Shown: piece by piece, positions 47,449 to 64,000 of the stretch
How positions within the stretch are numbered: position 1 is the first letter of the stretch
How the letters are laid out: the number at the start of each line of letters is the position of its first letter
The notes under the pieces: model-generated
Seen by the model: the letters and a program-made list of their open reading frames with translations, nothing else
Told to the model about the DNA's origin: nothing
The model's database searches: none
Program-made: the position numbers and the translations under genes
NCBI GenBank assembly: GCA_963930775.1
Contig: OZ005692.1
Location: 5,442,135-5,506,134, forward strand
Origin: Cliona cf. orientalis
Taxonomy: Eukaryota > Porifera > Demospongiae > Clionaida > Clionaidae
Direction of reading: 5' to 3'
DNA length: 64,000 bases

Positions 47449-49426
47449 TGCCAGAGATCTTGTTAATTTCAGTGTCTGAATATAGTATTGTGGCCTGTTT
47501 GTTGTAATACCTCAAGCTCACTTTGATATTGGAACTCACACTTAAGAAAGGCTAATTTTCACATTCAATATGTGATTGTCAAGAATTAGTATTCTAGCCA
47601 TAATAATAATATTGATCCCATATACATTTAGCTATAGTTGGTCATGGAACTAATAAAATTATTATGTCATGCATGCACATTGCTAATAATTGTACTGAAC
47701 TGATTAACTATAGACTAGTGTTTGAACCTGTTGCTAAAATCTCTATTGGCCTACATACATCAATCATTATATTATAGGAATCACCAAAATAGTTGTGTGA
47801 TGTGACATGCAATGTCAAAGGGGTCATCCCAAGTGTATACTAGATCCGGCACAAAATTAATAAATTATGCAAGCCCCCAACCCTTTCCTCCACAACATTA
47901 TTGCGGGTACTAAATTCAGCAAAATTAACGATTTGCCTAATTTTCGCTAAAAATCATAATTGTACCCACAAATATTCAATTTTTTAACATTAATTTTTCA
48001 AATATTAATCTTGAAAAAAAAACACTAAAATGAGTTTCCACTAAATGTGCTGTTTCTAATCGTAGCCCTAAGGTAACATTATCCAACTGGAGCCACAGCC
48101 TATCTTGATTCCTGAGCTGGCGTGCAATCTTCCCCTCCCTCGTTCTATGTTGGCAACATTGTATAACACGACATAATATTATTAAAAGTATTGTGCACTG
48201 AAAATATTACTGATGCTGTGACTGTTATAATTATTGCTTCGGACGTGCAATTATCAAGTATGAGAAGGATGAAATCAAAAGAATCAGCAACAGTTGCTGA
48301 TGAGTGATAAATAGCTATGTGCATATTGTTTGTGTTGTGACCATGTTTCCCTGTCTCTTAGTGACTGTCTTGCATGATCTTCCTCCTAAAGCAAAAATTT
48401 AGTAATACACACAGTCACATAAAATACACGAGAACAAAATATACATAAACTGTGCTACTCATTCACAAGGAAAGGCCTGGGGATATTAGCACTGATGTTT
48501 TCATCTGCATGCTTGGCAATCATTCAAATACCATATTTCACAGGATAAAAATAATACCAAGTGCAGCTACCTTTCAACTTTTTGCAGAATCTGATAAAAT
48601 TTTTACCACTACAGTAAAGGTCACCATATTTGCCATGCAATCTTTAGCACAGGACAAAAAAATTAAAATTTTCACCAATAAGAGCAGGTGGTGAAATTGG
48701 TGAAAATGTACTCTTGGCCAAAATTTCTACGTACATATTATTGGGGCGAGCCTGAGTGTACACATTATTGGGGCGAGCCTGAGCGAGCCCCACATAAACG
48801 GTACAGCTGTGCACGAATTGTATATATATATATTATTATTATTATTATTATGGTACGTCGGTCACGCGAAATATATGCCCAGCATGGCTCTATGGACATA
48901 AGCGCGAAATATTCTATTGCACATTCTCATGCCTGGGCTACACACCGTATATACGCTGTTCTAATTTAGTGAATTGCAAATTTACACTCGTGCCTGCATG
49001 TATTGATCCAGTAAGCTAGGAGCTACCGTTGGTATCAAGCTGTACCGCGCCGGACTCCAAAGGAGGAGAGAGCGAGACAGAGCTCGTCGTCAGCTCAATA
49101 GCGCAAGGACCAACTAAGAACGTGATAAAGATAGACGTGCTGCTAACTGACTCTGACAATAGAGGCAGGCTAAATTAAAATTATCTTTTCTCTTGACTGT
49201 TGGCAGACACTATGTCGAGGGAACTAGCTGTCGTGCAGATGTATAGGCCTACATAGCACTATGAGACTGTCTGTCATTGTATGCTTGGATATGTGTCGGT
49301 GGTCTGCATGATCTATTGTGCTATGGCTTTGTTAAAGTATTCGAGTCTCAGCTACTGACAGAAACTTTCAGAGGCTCAGCTCAGGCTCGCCCCAAACAGG
49401 CCCTGCATGACACTAGATATACCATA
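47449..49426. other. No gene recognised
   Basis: AT-rich sequence with a short (ATT)n run near 48830-48850. A GGGGCGAGCCTGAG motif occurs twice at about 48740-48785, with its inverse GCTCAGGCTCGCCCC at about 49380. That inverse arrangement suggests a roughly 650-bp decayed inverted-repeat element. Confidence 0.35.
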
Positions 49427-50499
49427 TGTGACCCTCCGCGAAGAAACCAAGCATAATGTGCGGAAAAATTTTTGAGTTAAGACTACCATTACCAACTACA
49501 ACTTTTGAACTATTGCTCCAGCAAATTTGAAGTTTCTAGTCCGTGTATAGTCATGGAGATATTATACCCGAATCGCCCATACTAAGGTTCTGCAAAAAAA
49601 AATTGCAATGAACATTGCTACGTACGTCGCACAAAGAAAGTTCGTTTATGGTAAATACGTACCAAGTCAATGAACTAGCTGGCTGCCCAAAACACACAAA
49701 CGAGAGTAGCAGCCGACGTTTCAATGGAAAAGAACGACAAGACAAACGTTTCCAAAGATCATTAGTACACAAAACCGAAGAAAGAAGTGGTTGGAGACAT
49801 TTTCGTGTGCAGCTGCCACGCTTATCTAACAGCAAGGGCTCTGTATCATGGGTAGGGGTAGGTAAATTATGCCAGCATAATTTTGAGTATTATAGGTGTG
49901 CAAGCATTAATTTGAGAATATTATGCTAGCATTATAGGCATCAACTGGCATAAATTTAGAACATTAGGGCACACAATCGCAAGTAGCTATTAATCAACCT
50001 TTGCTACAATGCCTGGACTACATAATAATATATTATAGACTGGTAAAGGGTTGATCAATCAGCTGGTACCCACTTTCGAATCCAAACACATGTAAAACTG
50101 AAATGGCTGCACTCGACGATAGTGTAACTGAGTCTCCTCATGTCTCATATCGGTTTTTGTTAACACTATAGACAGTTCAACTTGAGCATAATGAGCAATG
50201 TATTGGGAATTATGGGTACACTTCTTGAGCATTTGAGAATAGCATTATAGGCAAAAAAATTAGCAAATTTACCTACCCCTAATCATGGGCGTTCTATGTA
50301 CATGTAGCTACTCGCCTGACTTCTTCAAACCATAACTCGGTAAGTATAGCATTCTAGAAGCTACGAAGCAGACTTTTGTGTAGCGGAATGATTCCTCTAT
50401 CAATCCATATCAAAAAGTGGAACACCACAGGTGACTACATGTATCTTGGCCTGTATCTTAGATTGATCTCCAGCACATTATGCCTCATGGTGGATCACA
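49427..50499. mobile_element. TGTGACCCTCC-ended element, copy 1
   Basis: Begins TGTGACCCTCCGCGAAGAAA and closes with an inverted, decayed end (GCATAATGTGC inverse, then GGTGGATCACA). It is a diverged copy of 50527-51200, enlarged by a nested hAT-like element at 49853-50281. Confidence 0.7.
49853..50281. mobile_element. hAT-like MITE nested in the TGTGACCCTCC element
   Basis: 429 bp with inverted ends TAGGGGTAGGTAAATT and AATTTACCTACCCCTA. It is flanked by an exact 8-bp duplication, ATCATGGG (49845-49852 and 50282-50289). The 8-bp duplication and TAGGG-type ends are hallmarks of hAT transposons. The empty site can be read from copy 2 (GTATCATGGACG near 50970). Confidence 0.85.
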
Positions 50500-50526
50500 T
50501 ATTGAATAATTTTTATAACGGCAATT

Positions 50527-51200
50527 TGTGACCCTCCATGAGGAAATCAAGCATAATGCGCGGAAAAAAATTTGAGTTAAGACCACCATTACGAACTACA
50601 ACCTCTGAACTATTGCTCCAGCAAACTTGAAGTCTCTAGCCCGTGTAGTCATGGAGATATGAGCAAAAATATACCCGGATCACCCGTACAAGTCTTGCAA
50701 AAAATTGCAATAAACATTGCTACATACGTTGCACGCGGAAGTCCGTATATTCGCCGTTTATGGTAAATACGTGGCCCCACCCACTAAATCAAAGAGCTAG
50801 GTGGTTGCCAAAACGTTGGAAAGAGAGCAGCAGCCAGCGTTTCGGTGGAAAAGAACGAAAAGATAAGCATGTCTATGGATCGTTAGTATACAAAATCAAA
50901 GAAGTGACTGGAGAGTTTTTTCTGTGCGCTGCCGTGCTTCCCTACCTGCAACTATGGCAACGGCTCCGTATCATGGACGATCAATGATAGCTACACGGCC
51001 GACTTCTTCGAGCCATAACTCGGTAAGTATAGCGTTCTAGAAGCTACGAAGCAGATTTTTGTGTAGAGGAATGATTCCTCTATCGATCTATGCATGCCAC
51101 AAAGTGAAAAACGATAATTATCACCTTGGGCAACTATTTTGGCCTTATCTCAAGATTGATATCCAGCGCATTATGCTTGGTTTCCTCGTGGAGGGTCACA
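50527..51200. mobile_element. TGTGACCCTCC-ended element, copy 2
   Basis: 674 bp with inverted ends TGTGACCCTCCATGAGGAAA and TTTCCTCGTGGAGGGTCACA. Inside is a frame from about 50760 with a basic stretch, RWLPKRWKESSSQRF, shared with copy 1. No transposase motif was recognised. Confidence 0.75.
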
Positions 51201-51632
51201 TTTGGGCCCAACCACCAATCCTATCGCAAGTATTTCAAGTGAATCACTCACAAACCAGTAATTTACCACAAATAATGAATATTGCTAGCTACATTGTAGT
51301 GATGCTGAAACTAACAGTTACTATAATACTATACAGCCAAAAAATATTGCTGTACAAAACATCACCAAGCCCAGCTACAGGATTGTACCTTTGCATAGAG
51401 TCCAAGGGATCTACGTGATTTAGAGACCCGAAGGCCCGAGGCTATAGCGTCCCAAGCGCAGTGAGGACACTACTAAGCGTATGAGGGTCTCTATAGAGCG
51501 TAGATCCCATTGGACGAGGTATCTAACTTATTTATTTTATTTATTATTTTCTAAGTTGGTTAGAAGCATTGGTTTGACCAATCAGATTGCAGTATTTGTT
51601 ACAGCTATATTCTAAATACATGTATAATCAGA

Positions 51633-52531
51633 CACCTGTATCTCAAGAATGGAAAGGTCTTTGATAACCATTCTTGTGCTGACTGGTAGCTCTAGTCAAA
51701 TGCTGATCACACACCAAATCCAAAGCCTTTGTGATAAACCAGTGTGAGCTAGAGACAAAAATGTTCACCCGTCTGATTTACATGTATGCAACCACTAGAC
51801 GCTTATACCGAATTTCAGATACCGGTAATAATAATTAGTTCCTTCACTGCTAAAAATGATGTGTAGAGTGCCAGATTTGGAATATATCACCACATCACTG
51901 GCCACCAAATTTTAGCCCACAGTGTTACTTGAATCAAAAATAATTATGACAAGGCTTAAAGTAGATACTCCTCATGTCATCAATAATATTATTATTCAGA
52001 CACTTTTTGTGAAAATCAGGTGCAAGACTTGCTAAGAAATTCAAAATTGGGGTAAATGACCTTCAATTCATTAAATTAAGAAAATTTAATACAGCCTAGT
52101 TATGTGTTCTATCCATCATTTTGTGATAATCCAAGGGTTGCAAAGGTGATATCAAAAATTTTATGATAATTTGAATCATTAAATCCAGAAAATGGAACAA
52201 AGTGGACATGAGTAGAATCTATTCAAAGCCTTGTCACATTCAATTACAGAAACATTGTAAGCTAAAATTTAGGTGGCCAATGACAGCAACGGTAGGTAGT
52301 CATGTGTTCCAAATCTGGCACTCCGCATATCAATTTAACTAGTGAGGAAAGTGATCGTCTGAAATTTGGTACAAACGTCTGGCAGTTGCATATATCAGAC
52401 GGGCGAATATTTATGTCTCTAGTTCACACATGGTTCACCGTAGAGACTTTGGATTTGGTATGTGATCAGGATTTGACTACAGCTATATACCAGTCAGTGC
52501 AAGAATAGTAATCATAGCTGAGATACAGGTG
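51633..52531. mobile_element. 0.9-kb palindromic element, CACCTGTATCTCA ends
   Basis: Ends are CACCTGTATCTCA and TGAGATACAGGTG. The arms pair for several hundred bases (CATTCTTGTGCTGACTGG with CCAGTCAGTGCAAGAATAG; CCACCAAATTTTAGC with GCTAAAATTTAGGTGG). No coding capacity is recognised. Confidence 0.75.
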
Positions 52532-53093
52532 GCTGATATTTGATTGCTTACTCTACATGCACGATTTTTAGGCAATTATTACAAAAATTTTGCCAAGTAG
52601 CAAAAGTTTCTGGCTATAATATAGTACATGTAATTATTAATTTTGAAGTCCAAAGGGGACTACATACATGTAGAATCCATGGCAGCTAGGGATGCACTTT
52701 CTACATGTACCTATGTACAAGAGAGACCCCTAAAGGCTTCCAAGCTAGTACTACAACCATCACACAATGTTATTATGACCACACTCAGTATCAAATAGAT
52801 TGCAATGGCGAAATGTAGTAGTACAAGTACAGTGTAGATGTAGCTATGGTCTATAAGTATAGTGCTTTAATCCATGGAAAATAACGACTGCTTGTAGGGT
52901 GTAGCAACAATAGTAGCTACATGTACAGGGCAGGTATCACGGCAATCCTACAATAATATGTACCCCTTTACTCTAATAATGTACATGTAACTCTCCTATG
53001 TCTTGTTAAGCAATCACATAACCAGAAAAGTAAAGCATAATAATAATTATTATATGTTATGCTATACCAGGGTTTATAGTGATTGCAGGCATG
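52532..53093. other. 3' flank of the DnaJ gene, no other gene
   Basis: AT-rich sequence with several TACATGTA palindromes. I searched it for a third DnaJ exon and found none. Confidence 0.4.
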
Positions 53094-55869
53094 TTATCTA
53101 CAGTGCAAGCTTGTATTATATGTACCTCCACAGACACACACCAACTGACCTGAATGTGAAGACTGTTCAAAGCTGAAGGACTGGAACGCCTCACCAAACC
53201 CTCCAAATCCATCGAACATTCCCCCTGAGTGGTCGTCGTCTCTGATGTCAGCATTTCCACCAAAGTGGTCCTTGAAGCCTCCACCAAAACCAAAGTCACC
53301 AAAATCATCAAACATGTCCTTAAACATGTCATCAAAATTGAAATTGAATCGATGTTCGAATCCACTTGAGCCATGACCACCAAAGAAGTCATCGTATTTG
53401 AAGTGGTGTCCCTGAGTACCCCCCTGAGAACCAGAGCTACCAAACATGTCATACTGACGTCGCTTATCAGGATCTGACAGGATGTCATAAGCTGGATGGG
53501 ACGAGGGAGAGGAAGGAAGAAACAGTGAGGGGAGAAGAGAGAGAGATTAAATGAGGAGAGAAAAAAAACACGAGTAAACATTAAAAGAATATTCAATGTT
53601 CCAGCTACACTCGTATTCTATTCCTGTAGCTTAGAGGTACATGTATAATAATATTATTTTGTCTGACAACCTTCACCACAATATTTTGTCAAGAGTGTCA
53701 AATATTAGAGATGCTGGAGTACTCAAACCTCAACACCACAGCTACATGTACTGTACAATAGCACAATAGCAGCCCTTATTAACACACACCATAAGGTAAT
53801 TACCCCGCGCGCATGCGCAAGGGGTAAAGCAATCGGTTTGTATGTCTGTTGTTGTTGTCGTTGTCGTCATCGGCACGAAAATCGCCAGATCTCGAGTTCT
53901 AGGCGTCTGTGCGTGCTATAAGCACAATCAATCGGTAGATATCGGTGAAAAAATGGTTTATACGCGCTTCGAATTTCTCGAAAAAGCTTACTAGTTCTAC
54001 AAATCGTGCATTTTCTGTTCAGCATGCCTGTGGTTTATCGACCACACCCACTCTTTTAGTATGCGGATGCGACTGCGCATGCTCAAGCACTGTGTTGTAA
54101 AGGGTCGTCACGTCATGAAACCGCTACATGTGTGCCTCATAGTATTGCAATACTACGCTAGAGTGGCTACAGGGCGCGCGGGGTATGTGCTCTATAGAGC
54201 TCTAGTTACGGTAGTCGTTCTGTACGAGTGTCTGTTACTATGTTACATGTAGCTTGTACACAAGGTGCCATTGAGCTTAAGCCTTGGGCCAGGGGAAATT
54301 TGAGCATCCAATCAGATCGCAGCTCTGTCAAAATCACGTGAATGTTTACCATAGGAATTTATAAGGTCCACATGTACAATGTATGCTCTTGGCTATATGA
54401 ATCATCCACCAATCAGAATATAGGTTTGTTCTGCTATTGTGAATTATACTATATGCATATGACTCAAGGAAAGTGTCCAGATCTCTTTCCCTCTAAGAAG
54501 ATGGAGTCTGAGGAATAGGAGTGCACACGGCAGTACCAGCATGCTGCATACCACCCTAATTAAATTTTGTATGAATATTCTCGTGGTTACGCTATTATTA
54601 CAATACTTGTTAACTGTATTGCTCGTCATGTGCAGCTTAGTAGTGAAAGTTGTGCACAGAGGCTTTTGCACAATGGTGCTTCATTTTAACTGCATACAGT
54701 AAGGGATAGAGTTCAGATACATGATACTACGATTCACTACGAGAATAGACAAGACATGATAACTAAATGCCTTGGGACAAACTTGTGTGCAAATTCAGCC
54801 CCACTTTACCTCATACATGTACATATACATGTATAACTGATGCATTAACTCCTTATGTACATGTACCATGATACAAACATGTACATGTACTGCCATGCCA
54901 AGCCACAGATACTTCAGTAAAATGGCTTGGGCTCAGCGGATATCATATGGCTTTTGTGGCTACTGTTTGTGTTCCTTCTAAAACTTCATTCAAGCTTGCT
55001 ACAGTCATTAAGCTCCACCACTGGCTCTAAGGGAGTCAAACATGGTCAGTTACTTTCACAAACAATCATAATCGCTGCACATACAACTCCACGGCCTTAT
55101 TGGATTCCACTTATCCATGCGTCAGCTAGTTTTACACTTTTTGAGGAGTCTACATGGCTACAGCTCCACTCAGGCTGGGAATTCTTTTGTGATGTCCATA
55201 ATAATCATCTTTTCTTGGTTCGAGGGTACAATACTAGATCTTGTGGGCTATACCTGTTGACAAATTCTTAGCTTCGGCGCTATCACTTGAGTGTATTTCT
55301 ATCAAAATGTTTATATAATCAAGGCCTATCGAGATCACATGGTCAATTGCAAGGAGCGTCCCATTGTCACATGAATGTAATTGCACATGGGCATCCCAGG
55401 AACTGTAGGTTGGGGTACAGCAACGAAACCAATACATGTACATGTGTACTCCCATCGATCAAAAGAATGGGCACATGTGATTGGCATATAATTTGACTCT
55501 GTCAAACCCACAGTACCACTTAACCACAGGAGTACGTAATCGTGGTCAATATCATCACCACCACCACGAGACTGGCCTCCTGGTAAAATTTAATTACCAT
55601 CAACTTTGATGCGAGTGCTCACCATTGGCAATCTTCTCAAATCTCTTCCTAGCCTCAGGGTCAGGGTTTTTGTCCGGGTGATACTGGATAGCCAACTTTC
55701 GAAAGGCCTTCTTAATTTCCTTCTCCGAAGCATCTCTGGACACCCCTAGTAGTTTATAATAGTCCTCCTCGCCAGCCACCACTGCTGTCTCCAAGCACAA
55801 CGACAAAATCACAATCACCACGAGAAACGCCATCCCGCCTTGACGAGCGACGACAGATAAGCTCACCAT
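53094..55869 (-). CDS. ER-lumen DnaJ co-chaperone, DNAJB9/ERdj4-like, 2 exons
   Basis: Exon 1 is 55869-55623 and exon 2 is 53491-53094. The junction restores [19 protein letters not shown]. Total 214 residues, close to the roughly 223 of vertebrate DNAJB9. The N-terminus is a signal peptide ([20 protein letters not shown]). Next is a J domain from about residue 36 ([20 protein letters not shown]) with the HPD tripeptide in [11 protein letters not shown] Gly/Phe/Asp-rich region follows ([20 protein letters not shown]), as in ERdj4. Known: ERdj4 stimulates the ER Hsp70 BiP and helps dispose of misfolded proteins; it is induced in ER stress. The last 15 residues are uncertain because a GT donor (CAG/gtcagt) lies just after SSHSG, and a third exon could exist. 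It is divergent from the cadherin-like gene 312 bp away. Confidence 0.85.
53801..54211. repeat. CCCCGCGCGC-ended dispersed repeat, copy H
   Basis: Begins TTACCCCGCGCGCATGCGCA and ends GCGCGCGGGGTATGTGCTCT then ATAGAGCTCTAG. It lies in the DnaJ intron, in the opposite orientation to copy F. Confidence 0.75.
54927..55271 (+). CDS. Unrecognised open frame inside the DnaJ intron
   Basis: 115 codons, with a hydrophobic start ([20 protein letters not shown]) and a later stretch [20 protein letters not shown]. No family is recognised, and there is no splice or promoter evidence. It is antisense to the DnaJ gene and may be chance. Confidence 0.15.
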   Translation: MGSADIIWLLWLLFVFLLKLHSSLLQSLSSTTGSKGVKHGQLLSQTIIIAAHTTPRPYWIPLIHASASFTLFEESTWLQLHSGWEFFCDVHNNHLFLVRGYNTRSCGLYLLTNS

Positions 55870-56181
55870 GTTTCTAGATCAAATGGAGTCCCCGTTGTTT
55901 CTATAGTTTCAGTCTCTTCCGGACTGGTTTGTACAACTGTCCATGGTTTGTACAACATTCATGCTTTTTGAGACATTCAGCATGTGGTTAGATCCCATTG
56001 GTCCAAGTGGCTAGGTAAGGGGTCGTCACCAGCGCAGCCATGCTAGTGGGCGGTACGCGGTACGGTACGAGGAGGGGCTGGGCATGAGACTATAATATCA
56101 AGATATAAGCGTATTCACAGCAAAAGCTCAGGACTAGACTCGGAGTCTGAGGCGAGGTGCAGCACAGATCAGCAGCAAATC
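55870..56181. promoter_or_regulatory. Divergent promoter region with an ERSE-like element
   Basis: 312 bp between the start codons of the DnaJ (-) and cadherin-like (+) genes. On the minus strand at 56001-55983 lies CCAAT, nine bases, CCACA. The ER stress response element is CCAAT-N9-CCACG, so this differs by the last base only. It lies about 115-130 bp upstream of the DnaJ start codon, which fits a stress-induced ER chaperone. Confidence 0.5.
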
Positions 56182-61761
<5,580 letters not shown>

Positions 61762-61895
61762 CTGGCTGATCGTCGCATACACATAAAAAATTAGGGTAGA
61801 TTTTATCCATAACTATTTTAGTACTGTACGCATCCACTAGATATAGGTCACCACAAATTCTTAGCCGTACCATTAATGTTTATAATTATTAACTG

Positions 61896-61901
61896 AATAA
61901 A
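61896..61901 (+). terminator. Polyadenylation signal of the cadherin-like gene
   Basis: AATAAA, 135 bases after the stop codon. Confidence 0.55.
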
Positions 61902-62862
61902 GTTTCACATGCATTAATAATTATTATTATCATTCCAACAGACAAGTATGGAGCTTATTTTGTGTCAAAAATCAGAATTTTAATTTAAAATGTGAAATAC
62001 AATGTGGTCAGGCAATATCAACTGTGAAATGAAGTATTCGAGAGTTTCAAATGCATTAGGCCCGGATTGTCATTCATTGCCACGCCAATAACGTAACTGT
62101 GTTATTAGCCTCCTACATAAGAGCTAGCCTCTTGAGCAATACCGGACATGCCTACAAATTGGTAACACTCATACAGGCATAGTTCCCAAGCTTAGCTAAA
62201 TTCCTCCTATACCGTGGGATCAGTTATAACTATTATTATAAAGCAGCAGCTACACATGCACATAGCAACGGTAAATCATCTGAAAATCGGTTCCAGGAAT
62301 GAAGTTTAGCAGCAACTAATTCCTTATAAGATAAGTAGTAGTATTCCTGAATCTCACTTTCTGGCCCAGCTTGAGGCAGCATATGCTCCAGCCAATGCAC
62401 GCAGCTATAATATTGTTATAGTAAGTTATTATTATTATTGTGTATTGTGGCCAGCCTATACCTCCCAAGATAATGCACTATTAATTTTTTTACCTTGGGA
62501 CAGAAAAGAGAAAGTCAGCTGCACGTGTACTACAGGTTTTAACTAGGCACAGTGCAATATATGCTCTCTATCTGTAGTGTTTGCTTGTGATATTTGTCAG
62601 ACTCTTTGGGGGACAAGGCTAATATTCCATAGAAATCACAAATAATATTGTAAGCCACTAGATGCTGCAGATAAAGAGTAATGCCATGCTCGAGACGAGG
62701 CTAAAGATCAATGGGAATGGATAAAATTCAGCTGGTGCATGCCTACCAATATAATTTTAGTGCCTATCTCCTGACATATTAAGGACAACACAACTATTAA
62801 TATTGGATTGTTGAATAGGTGACAAGGATTGGATACTCTCTCTTCTTGCAGACTGAAAAATT
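61902..62862. other. Intergenic, no gene seen
   Basis: AT-rich sequence between the cadherin 3' end and the folate-receptor-like gene. No exon or clear repeat. Confidence 0.4.
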
Positions 62863-63168
62863 ATGTTTCGCCAGATCACTGTCTGTCTAACTTTGTTGTT
62901 TGTGGTGGCAGGAGAGGAGCTGGCACAGCCTGGCCCACCTGATTCTTGCTTCAAGACATCATTCCACATAAATGATGAATACCACAAGGATGTCCCATCA
63001 CCAGAAGGGAGTGAATTTCCCGAGTGTCAGTCTTGGAAAGAATCTTCATGTTGTACTCTTGCTCTAGCCGAAACTCTCAATGAAAGAAGCAAGGTTCAAG
63101 GGCTCTATAACTTTTCTCATGACCTGTGTGACCAGAATATATCAGAAAGCTGTGCAGAGTACCTAAGG
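62863..63168 (+). CDS. Folate-receptor-like secreted protein, first exon (partial)
   Basis: 102 codons from MFRQITVCLTLLFVVAGEEL (signal peptide) to the donor AGG/gtatgt at 63168. The Cys pattern PECQSWKESSCCTLALAE, then LYNFSHDLC and SCAEYLR, matches the start of the folate receptor-like domain of animals (C..W...SCC, then LY.F....C, C...). Known members bind folate or riboflavin at the cell surface. The rest of the domain must lie in further exons, beyond 63168 and probably beyond the window. The ligand cannot be inferred. Confidence 0.7.
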
Positions 63169-64000
63169 GTATGTACAATAGCCATAGTGATGGGGAAAAC
63201 ATCAGTAGCAATCAAATACCATTCATGATTATTATAATAAAAGGCATCAGTGGCGTCGCCAGAGGGGTGCACATGGGTTTATTTGCACCCAATCCATGCA
63301 TGTGCAGTTTTATTGTTTACCTAGCCTGTCACAGTATCACTACACTATTAAGCCAGTAATGTAATAAGCACAATGTCATGTTATAATAGTACTACATGTA
63401 TACTAGTATACCTCCACTAGTTAAATTTGTGAATTTATGCACCTATGCAGTTACTTTTGATAACTTGAACAACTGCCTAGAGATGCTACTGAAAGATATA
63501 ATCACAATAACTATGCATATTATAATATTATGTCCACTGGGTGGGATATTCTAAATCTCTTCTCTGTCCCATTGAAATAGCTACGGTAGCTATCCTTTAC
63601 ATGATAATTATGTGATTGAGGCTTCATAGGTTAATGGATTTTTACTGTCACCATCAATTTGACTAACATGTGTCAATTAGTCAATGAAATTCCCCAAATG
63701 TTTATCCCATATTTTTATACTCATTGACTATAGGCGTTTAAAGTGTTTATCCTGTCCTGGTGAAAGTATTATGATTATTACCGGTATAATATACAGCAGA
63801 GTAACATGTCACAATGTCATGGAAACCATAATACTAAGTCCATTGCATAGCAATCTACCACCAGAGGATATGCACACACATAATAATTCTAGAGGCCATG
63901 CAGAGTTTAGTTTGACACCATTCAATCTATCCTTTCCTTGTGTTTGGGTCATGTTCATTGCAGCATATTATTATTATAATACTTGTTCATGATTCCTTGT
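63169..64000 (+). other. Intron of the folate-receptor-like gene to the window edge
   Basis: No second exon with the expected cysteines was found in these 830 bp. Starts with gtatgt. Contains GGCGTCGCCAGAGGGG near 63252, a motif typical of dispersed repeats. Confidence 0.4.

Noticed and set aside
53057-53596. 179-codon frame overlapping DnaJ exon 2
   Set aside because: The other frame holds the Gly/Phe-rich DnaJ sequence that joins the J domain in phase. This one is its shadow.

Overview
The window reads as animal nuclear DNA, most likely from a demosponge (inference). It has spliced multi-exon genes with GT/AG introns and animal-type families: a TRP-like channel, a cadherin-like receptor, a TBC Rab-GAP, an ER DnaJ protein, a SET/MYND protein and a seven-helix receptor. 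It also has a TKL-type kinase with the HRDLTANN loop common in sponge expansions, many TACATGTA palindromes, and a very dense load of short inverted-repeat transposons. No rRNA, tRNA gene or CRISPR array was seen.

Layout. 1.0-11.0 kb, minus: TBC-domain Rab-GAP, 12 exons resolved. 11.0-11.5 kb: shared upstream region. 11.5-12.6 kb, plus: TKL-like kinase with an in-frame stop. 12.6-18.7 kb: mostly decayed repeats, including a Copia remnant. 18.7-19.5 kb, plus: proline-rich 3' exon with a frameshift. 19.7-21.0 kb, minus: intronless amidase. 21.2-23.1 kb: giant fold-back element of 101-bp repeats. 24.1-25.5 kb, plus: intronless SMYD-like gene with three frameshifts. 26.1-29.7 kb: wrecked receptor gene, split by a second giant fold-back element (70-bp repeats) and by an internal inversion. 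30.7-43.2 kb, minus: complete 15-exon TRP-like channel of about 780 residues, with nested transposons in its introns. 46.4-47.4 kb, minus: intact paralogue of the wrecked receptor. 47.4-53.0 kb: transposon field. 53.1-55.9 kb, minus: DNAJB9/ERdj4-like gene. 56.2-61.8 kb, plus: cadherin-like receptor whose main exon is split by a 576-bp transposon with a 9-bp target duplication. 62.9 kb to the end, plus: first exon of a folate-receptor-like secreted protein.

The genes do not form one pathway. Two divergent pairs are notable. The Rab-GAP and the kinase share a short upstream region with an E2F-like site. The ER chaperone and the cadherin share 312 bp that hold an element very close to the ER stress response element, on the chaperone side. 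The strongest theme is genome plasticity: two roughly 2-kb palindromes built from inverted tandem repeats, fresh insertions with clear target duplications, and a duplicated receptor gene that can be compared base by base with its broken copy.
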